Positions 6,043 to 9,473 of a DNA stretch of 9,473 bases are shown here, one piece after another; within the stretch, counting starts at the first letter, position 1, and each line of letters starts with the position of its first letter. A program made the translations under genes and the position numbers. The DNA is taken from the NCBI GenBank assembly GCA_035640155.1, contig DASQWR010000202.1, forward strand, positions 1 through 9,473. The letters run 5' to 3'. The notes beneath the pieces were generated by a model that saw only the letters and a list, made by a program, of their open reading frames with translations, made no database searches and was not told the origin of the DNA. The stretch comes from JALYQB01 sp035640155. Lineage in GTDB: Bacteria > Actinomycetota > Actinomycetes > Mycobacteriales > Pseudonocardiaceae.

Positions 6043-8331
6043 TCACGGCTGATCCGGTGAAGGGGCGGTCGCGGATGGAGCGGCCGCGGCGGTATCATCC
6101 ACCGGGAGTGCCAGCACCTGGTTGAACCACAAGACCGCCACCTCGCCATCCTTGCGAGTGACCTCATCAACGGTACGGCTGTGCCGGATCCCGTTGCGTA
6201 ACTCAGCCAGCTGGGCAAATCGAGTATTTAGAACTTCTTTAGTGCGAAATCTGCGCTCAAACGCCGACCACAGAGGTTTAGCCGTGAGGATGTCTTGTAA
6301 CTCGCGAAAGTCGCAAAACTCCAGCTTGCTGGCTACGGTTTCATATCGTTCGGTATCTATCGCGGGATTCTTACGAATCGCTGCCGCCAGGCGCTCACTG
6401 ATCTTCTGTGCTACATGGGTCGGGAGCGCGTTCACGTCGCCGTTGACGCCGTTGACCACGACCTCGCGCAAGCGCAATTCGATGGACTCAATGCTTGCAT
6501 CCAACTCGCGCAAACGAGGTACGAGGTCCAGACGTTCCTTCACGAGTAGGTTCTCGATCGCGTCGAGAAGCGTGCGCTGACGCTCACCGATGAAAGTGTC
6601 AAAGTCGGTTACGGTGAAAGGGTTGCGAAGAAGGATGTCGAAAGCGGCTGGAGAGATGAAGTGCGACTCAAGCGTGGAGCGTACGGCTACTTCGCCATTC
6701 TGTCGGATCAATTCGGGGAGATATGTGTTCGGCAGCCGATCACGGATGACGTTACGGTTGGTATCCGTCGACAACGGAGTCCGATTGAGGATCGTGTCGA
6801 CACTTGTGGAGAGACCTGGTACAAGTGCGGAGCCGCGAGGAATGATGTGGTGATCATCAAGATCCCCGTATTGGGGCACGGTGCCAGTCATCCAGTCGCG
6901 AGCTCCTTGCCGGACGAGCAGATTAATGATGCCATTGTAAACAGACGTGCCCCGCTTTGTCTCCTTGCGCAGGTCAAGTGCGCGAAAGCGTGACTGAAAC
7001 TCGGCAATAAGGTTCGGCTCGGCTTCGTCCTCGCTGAACCATTTGCGAAGATCAAGGTAATCGCGTGCAGCGGTGGATTCAACTGATCCGGAGTACCGGT
7101 TGGTGAAAACGCTGGCCCAGTACCAATGGCGAATCTTCCTTTGAGCGTCGAGCTGGGTATGCGGCTCGAGCGCGCGGGAGGCAACCTGAATCGCGGCGAA
7201 AGCAGGTAGGATTGAGACGTATGGCAGATACGCGGAGGAAATCACCCCGTACTCTTGCGGGTGCTTGAGAAGTTCGATCGCGCGCCGAAGGGCTTCGACG
7301 GCTTCACGCCACAAGGTCTCAAAGTCTTCGGTGCTTCCGATAAGGACTTCTTTTCGCAACGATCCGTCCGACTCTCGTACCGTCTTCGACGCATTTGGAA
7401 GTAAGTAATACAGGTATTTCGGAGAGCAGTACCCCTGGCGCAGGATCGACATCACTTGAAGTACATAGCGATTCATGCGGTCGGTCTCGACGAACGCAAG
7501 TTTTGGAGCAGCGAGCCGCCATAGGTGCTTCAGTTGGAGGCCCTTTGGCTTCAGCAAAGCGTTGATCAGATCAAAGACGTCGAGTTGCTTGCCTTTGCTG
7601 TTAATCTGCGTGAAGATGTCGCAGACCTTGTCCAGAGGCAGTTCTCGGTCGAGCTCGACGTAGGACACTTGATACTGCTCGGTGATGCCCTGGAGATGCG
7701 CGCCGAAGTTGTGCGCGTTGACCGCATGTTGGGTGGCGACGCGTGCCGCGGAGCCGTCACCGGTAGCCTCGGCCTCCGAGGCTCGGGTGCGCCAGTAGCG
7801 CTCGTAGCCCTGTGCCCAGTTGGGAAGAGCCCAACCGCCTTGCCCGACAACTGCGAGCGGGAAGACATGGTGCTCAAACTGGTAGTTCTCGTCCTTTCTG
7901 ACGCTCAGAATGAACCGTGTCCAGTCGTATGCGAAAGCCTCGTCATGAGCCTCCTCCATAAACTTGTCGACCTTGATGTAGTAGAGGTAGCGGTTCGCGC
8001 GTCCGGGGATCGGCTTATCCGGTGCCATAAACGCGTAGTACATCGCTGTAAGTCGTTGCTGCCCGTCGAGCACGATGTGTTCAGGGCTACCCCCCTCGGC
8101 GAGGCCGTAGATGGGCTCGCAGGCGAGACTCTCAAGGGTGTCCGGCCGCGCCTTCCACAGCAATAGACTGCCTATGTAGTAATCGAGGAAGATCGAGCGC
8201 ATGAGTTCGCGAATGTCTGACGGAGCCCATTCAAACTCGCGCTGGAAGTCTGGGATCACGTAGCGCCCATCCCTGAGTCGCCCCATGAGTGTCGACAGGC
8301 TGGCGTGATCCGGCTTCTGGGCGTCTTTCAT
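6043..8331 (-). CDS. DUF262 (GmrSD/SspE-like) protein with HNH-type motif and C-terminal HEPN-like domain
   Basis: The protein is 762 aa. The N-terminal DUF262 domain (about 10-270) carries YVIPDFQREFEW (24-35), LDGQQRLTAMYYAF (88-101; DGQQR is the nucleotide-linked motif of GmrS- and SspE-type proteins) and FTQINSKGKQLDVFDLINALL-type block 240-260. A middle helical part leads to a DUF1524/HNH-like site, DDHHIIPRG (492-500), followed by ILNRTPLS and NRNVIRDRLPNTYLPEL. Residues about 585-625 look like a coiled coil. Near the end, LAELRNGIRH (708-717) gives Arg712-x4-His717, the RX4H signature of HEPN ribonuclease-like domains. Relatives restrict modified phage DNA or act in phosphorothioate-based defence, so an anti-phage role is inferred, not shown. 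Base composition is clearly lower in GC than the neighbours, indicating transfer. The start is ATG at 8329-8331, preceded by GGAG 11 bases upstream. No partner gene is adjacent. Confidence 0.9.
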   Translation of the reverse strand: MKDAQKPDHASLSTLMGRLRDGRYVIPDFQREFEWAPSDIRELMRSIFLDYYIGSLLLWKARPDTLESLACEPIYGLAEGGSPEHIVLDGQQRLTAMYYAFMAPDKPIPGRANRYLYYIKVDKFMEEAHDEAFAYDWTRFILSVRKDENYQFEHHVFPLAVVGQGGWALPNWAQGYERYWRTRASEAEATGDGSAARVATQHAVNAHNFGAHLQGITEQYQVSYVELDRELPLDKVCDIFTQINSKGKQLDVFDLINALLKPKGLQLKHLWRLAAPKLAFVETDRMNRYVLQVMSILRQGYCSPKYLYYLLPNASKTVRESDGSLRKEVLIGSTEDFETLWREAVEALRRAIELLKHPQEYGVISSAYLPYVSILPAFAAIQVASRALEPHTQLDAQRKIRHWYWASVFTNRYSGSVESTAARDYLDLRKWFSEDEAEPNLIAEFQSRFRALDLRKETKRGTSVYNGIINLLVRQGARDWMTGTVPQYGDLDDHHIIPRGSALVPGLSTSVDTILNRTPLSTDTNRNVIRDRLPNTYLPELIRQNGEVAVRSTLESHFISPAAFDILLRNPFTVTDFDTFIGERQRTLLDAIENLLVKERLDLVPRLRELDASIESIELRLREVVVNGVNGDVNALPTHVAQKISERLAAAIRKNPAIDTERYETVASKLEFCDFRELQDILTAKPLWSAFERRFRTKEVLNTRFAQLAELRNGIRHSRTVDEVTRKDGEVAVLWFNQVLALPVDDTAAAAPSATAPSPDQP

Positions 8332-8340
8332 CCCTGAACG
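6125..8340. other. Low-GC island (horizontally acquired segment)
   Basis: The composition shifts abruptly. As samples counted by eye, 6241-6300 has 31 G/C of 60, whereas 4561-4620 in dnaE2 has 42 of 60. A/T at third positions is frequent throughout the DUF262 gene and rare on both sides. The island is bounded by a dead response regulator on the left and a recombinase scrap on the right. No flanking direct repeat was found by eye, so the exact edges are approximate. Confidence 0.75.
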
Positions 8341-8380
8341 GTCTCCGTGGCCGGGATGTTGCGCACGCCTGGAAGTGTAC

Positions 8381-8464
8381 GAGGGAGGCGGCGGCGGAGC
8401 CTTGGCGGTAGGCGTTGATCAGGTCGGCGATGTTGCGCTCATCGAGGCGGTCGCGCAGGCTCCA
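8381..8464 (-). pseudogene. Remnant of a serine recombinase C-terminal helix-turn-helix
   Basis: Read from 8464 downwards, this gives WSLRDRLDERNIADLINAYRQG then SAAASL. It resembles the helix-turn-helix tail common in actinobacterial resolvase/invertase-type recombinases (pattern D-R-L-x-E-x-x-I-A-D-L-I-x-A-Y-R-x-G-x-x-A-A-S-L). A TAA lies in frame just upstream (8474-8476), and after SL the sequence no longer fits the family, so only about 28 residues survive with no catalytic domain. It sits just upstream of the DUF262 start and points to past mobile-element activity at this edge of the island. The match is from memory of the family, so it is moderate evidence. Confidence 0.5.
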
Positions 8465-8518
8465 CGCGGACGCTTAGCACTCGGTCAGGGGGCGCACACC
8501 GGGCTGGTGAGAGCCACA

Positions 8519-8535
8519 CTGCGGCAAAGCCGCAG
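8519..8535. repeat. Perfect inverted repeat, 7-bp arms, AAA loop
   Basis: CTGCGGC AAA GCCGCAG forms a perfect GC-rich hairpin in the gene-free stretch between the DUF262 and pentapeptide genes. No T-run follows on either strand, so it is not a classical Rho-independent terminator. It could be a factor-binding site, an end of a mobile element, or a non-canonical terminator. The rest of 8465-8616 shows nothing recognisable apart from a GTAAGC doublet at 8560-8571. Confidence 0.6.
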
Positions 8536-8616
8536 GTCAGCGGCTTGCGTCGAATGCGAGTAAGCGTAAGCACCTCCACCCACCATCGCTTGGGGAGCCG
8601 GGTTGTCGGTACCTGT

Positions 8617-8634
8617 TGTCGGGGTCCCCTGACA
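8617..8634. promoter_or_regulatory. Inverted repeat just upstream of the pentapeptide-repeat gene
   Basis: TGTCGGGG T CCCC T GACA is an 8-bp inverted repeat with a one-base centre and a single bulged T. It ends 11 bases before the proposed GTG start and abuts the possible ribosome-binding AGGG at 8634-8637. As an operator or an mRNA hairpin it could control the pentapeptide-repeat gene. This is inference from position and symmetry only. Confidence 0.4.
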
Positions 8635-8645
8635 GGGTGGGCGCC

Positions 8646-9287
8646 GTGGAGGACTGCATCGAGGAGGACTTCGGGGACGCCGTGGTGGGCGGCCAGGAGT
8701 GGGAGCAGCGCGCGTTCGTCCGGTGCCGCTTCGTCGACGCTGACCTGCGCGGGTTGCGGACCCGGGGCTGCCGGTTCACCGCCTGCGACTTCACCGGCGC
8801 GGACCTGGGCGCCTCGGTGCACCGCAGCACGGCGTTCCACACGTGCACGTTTCACCGCACGATGCTGGCCGAGTCCGAGCTGCACGGTTGCTCGCTGCTC
8901 GGCAGCACGGTCAGCGACTGCCGGCTGCGGCCCTGGACGCTGCGCGACGTCGACCTCACGCTCGTCGGGCTCGGTCGCGCCGACCTGCGGGACACGGTGC
9001 TCGCCGGGCTGCGGTTCCGGGAGGCGAACCTCGTGGAGTCCGACCTGCGGGGCGCGGACCTGTCCCGCGCGGACCTGTCCGGTGCGCGGCTGCTGGAGGC
9101 CCGGCTCGAGGATGCCGACCTGCGCGAGGCCCGGCTGGACGCCGACGCGCTGGTCCAGGCCCGGCTGGCCGGTGCGCGCATCGACATCGACACCGCGATC
9201 GCCTTCGCGGCCGCGCACGGCCTGCGGGTCGACGTCGGCGCGGATCAGGAACGGTGCCCGCCCGGCGGCCCCTCCGGCCGCGGGTGA
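8646..9287 (+). CDS. Pentapeptide-repeat protein (Qnr/McbG-like fold)
   Basis: The protein is 213 aa from GTG 8646. Five-residue units of the A-(D/N)-L-x-x kind run through most of it, such as ADLRG, ANLVE, SDLRG, ADLSR, ADLSG and ADLRE, with irregular Cys/Phe-centred units in the first half (CRFTA, CDFTG, CTFHR). This predicts a right-handed quadrilateral beta-helix. The tail RIDIDTAIAFAAAHGL closes it as a helix, as in other members of this family. Some such proteins mimic DNA and protect gyrase, but here no function can be claimed. In-frame TTG 8616 and GTG 8637 are alternative starts; GTG 8646 is preferred because AGGG at 8634-8637 is suitably spaced and the protein then begins VEDCIEEDF. 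Composition returns to the GC-rich host type. The stop is 12 bases before the next GTG, suggesting co-transcription. Confidence 0.88.
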   Translation: MEDCIEEDFGDAVVGGQEWEQRAFVRCRFVDADLRGLRTRGCRFTACDFTGADLGASVHRSTAFHTCTFHRTMLAESELHGCSLLGSTVSDCRLRPWTLRDVDLTLVGLGRADLRDTVLAGLRFREANLVESDLRGADLSRADLSGARLLEARLEDADLREARLDADALVQARLAGARIDIDTAIAFAAAHGLRVDVGADQERCPPGGPSGRG

Positions 9288-9299
9288 GGATGGGTTCTC

Positions 9300-9473
9300 G
9301 TGACCGCATCCACCGTGCCGCGCCGCACTGCCACCCGGCGGCGCGTCGTCGGCCTGGTGGTCGCCCTCGTGATCGGGATGGCGGTGGCCGTCCAGGCCCG
9401 CATCAACGGCGAGCTCGCGGGCCGCATCGGGGACGGTGTCGCGGCGGCCCTGCTCTCCTTCCTCGGCGGCGAG
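9300..9473 (+). CDS. N-terminal part of a DUF606/YdcZ family (DMT superfamily) membrane transporter (partial)
   Basis: Starting at GTG 9300, with a GAGG-type ribosome site at 9286-9289, the frame stays open to the window end (58 residues). A basic N terminus (PRRTATRRR) is followed by a hydrophobic segment VVGLVVALVIGMAVAVQARING and then GDGVAAALLSFLGG. The QARINGELAGRIGD..AALLSF pattern after a first transmembrane helix matches DUF606 (YdcZ-like) proteins, relatives of small drug/metabolite transporters; the substrate is unknown. The positive residues before the helix fit a cytoplasmic N terminus. The gene follows the pentapeptide-repeat gene closely and its remainder lies beyond the window. 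Confidence 0.75.
   Translation, partial: MTASTVPRRTATRRRVVGLVVALVIGMAVAVQARINGELAGRIGDGVAAALLSFLGGE

Noticed and set aside
5867..6052. Intact 61-residue LuxR-like small protein
   Set aside because: Only the first helix matches; the remaining similarity is in another phase, so this is part of the broken response regulator, not a functional small gene.
6020..6062. Hairpin GACGC-TGC-GCGTC near the DUF262 stop as a terminator
   Set aside because: The stem is only five base pairs, overlaps the stop codon and has no T-run on either strand.
8439..9218. 259-codon minus-strand frame opposite the pentapeptide gene, with repetitive composition
   Set aside because: The repetitiveness is the complement of the pentapeptide repeats on the plus strand; the plus-strand reading has clear A-D-L-x-x units and a sensible start.

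Overview
The window looks like a chromosomal segment of a high-GC actinobacterium, most likely Pseudonocardiales or a relative; the genus cannot be named. The evidence is very GC-rich coding sequence, a DUF222/HNH gene of the REP13E12 type, an actinobacterial dnaE2, a perfect mycobacterial-type LexA box, and GTG starts.

Layout. (1) 3-482: C-terminal end of a protein, possibly the extracytoplasmic tail of an M28-type membrane protease. (2) About 530-620: a degenerate scrap of a type-B carboxylesterase. (3) 643-5698: a two-gene unit. A -10 element and a perfect 16-bp SOS box overlap the start of a DUF222-HNH nuclease gene, whose most likely start is a GTG inside the SOS box. Nine bases after its stop comes a full-length dnaE2 (error-prone polymerase III alpha, 1122 aa). 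The spacing suggests that both are induced together by DNA damage. (4) 5731-6020: a frame-disrupted response regulator pseudogene (NarL/LuxR type); one of its frameshifts is an exact 8-bp tandem duplication. (5) 6043-8331, minus strand: an intact 762-aa DUF262 protein of markedly lower GC, with an HNH-like nuclease motif and a C-terminal HEPN-like RX4H motif. It is probably an acquired anti-phage or restriction-type effector. (6) 8332-8645: no intact gene; a scrap of a recombinase helix-turn-helix (minus strand) and two inverted repeats. (7) 8646-9473: GC-rich host-like DNA resumes with a pentapeptide-repeat protein and, 12 bases later, the start of a DUF606 (YdcZ) transporter that runs off the window.

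The region 483-8645 therefore reads as an accessory or turnover zone. Three dead gene fragments surround two working modules: an SOS-controlled HNH nuclease plus mutagenic polymerase, and a foreign DUF262-HNH-HEPN effector. The most noteworthy points are the apparent SOS operon joining a 13E12-type nuclease to dnaE2 and the three-part DUF262 protein. All functions are inferred from sequence alone.
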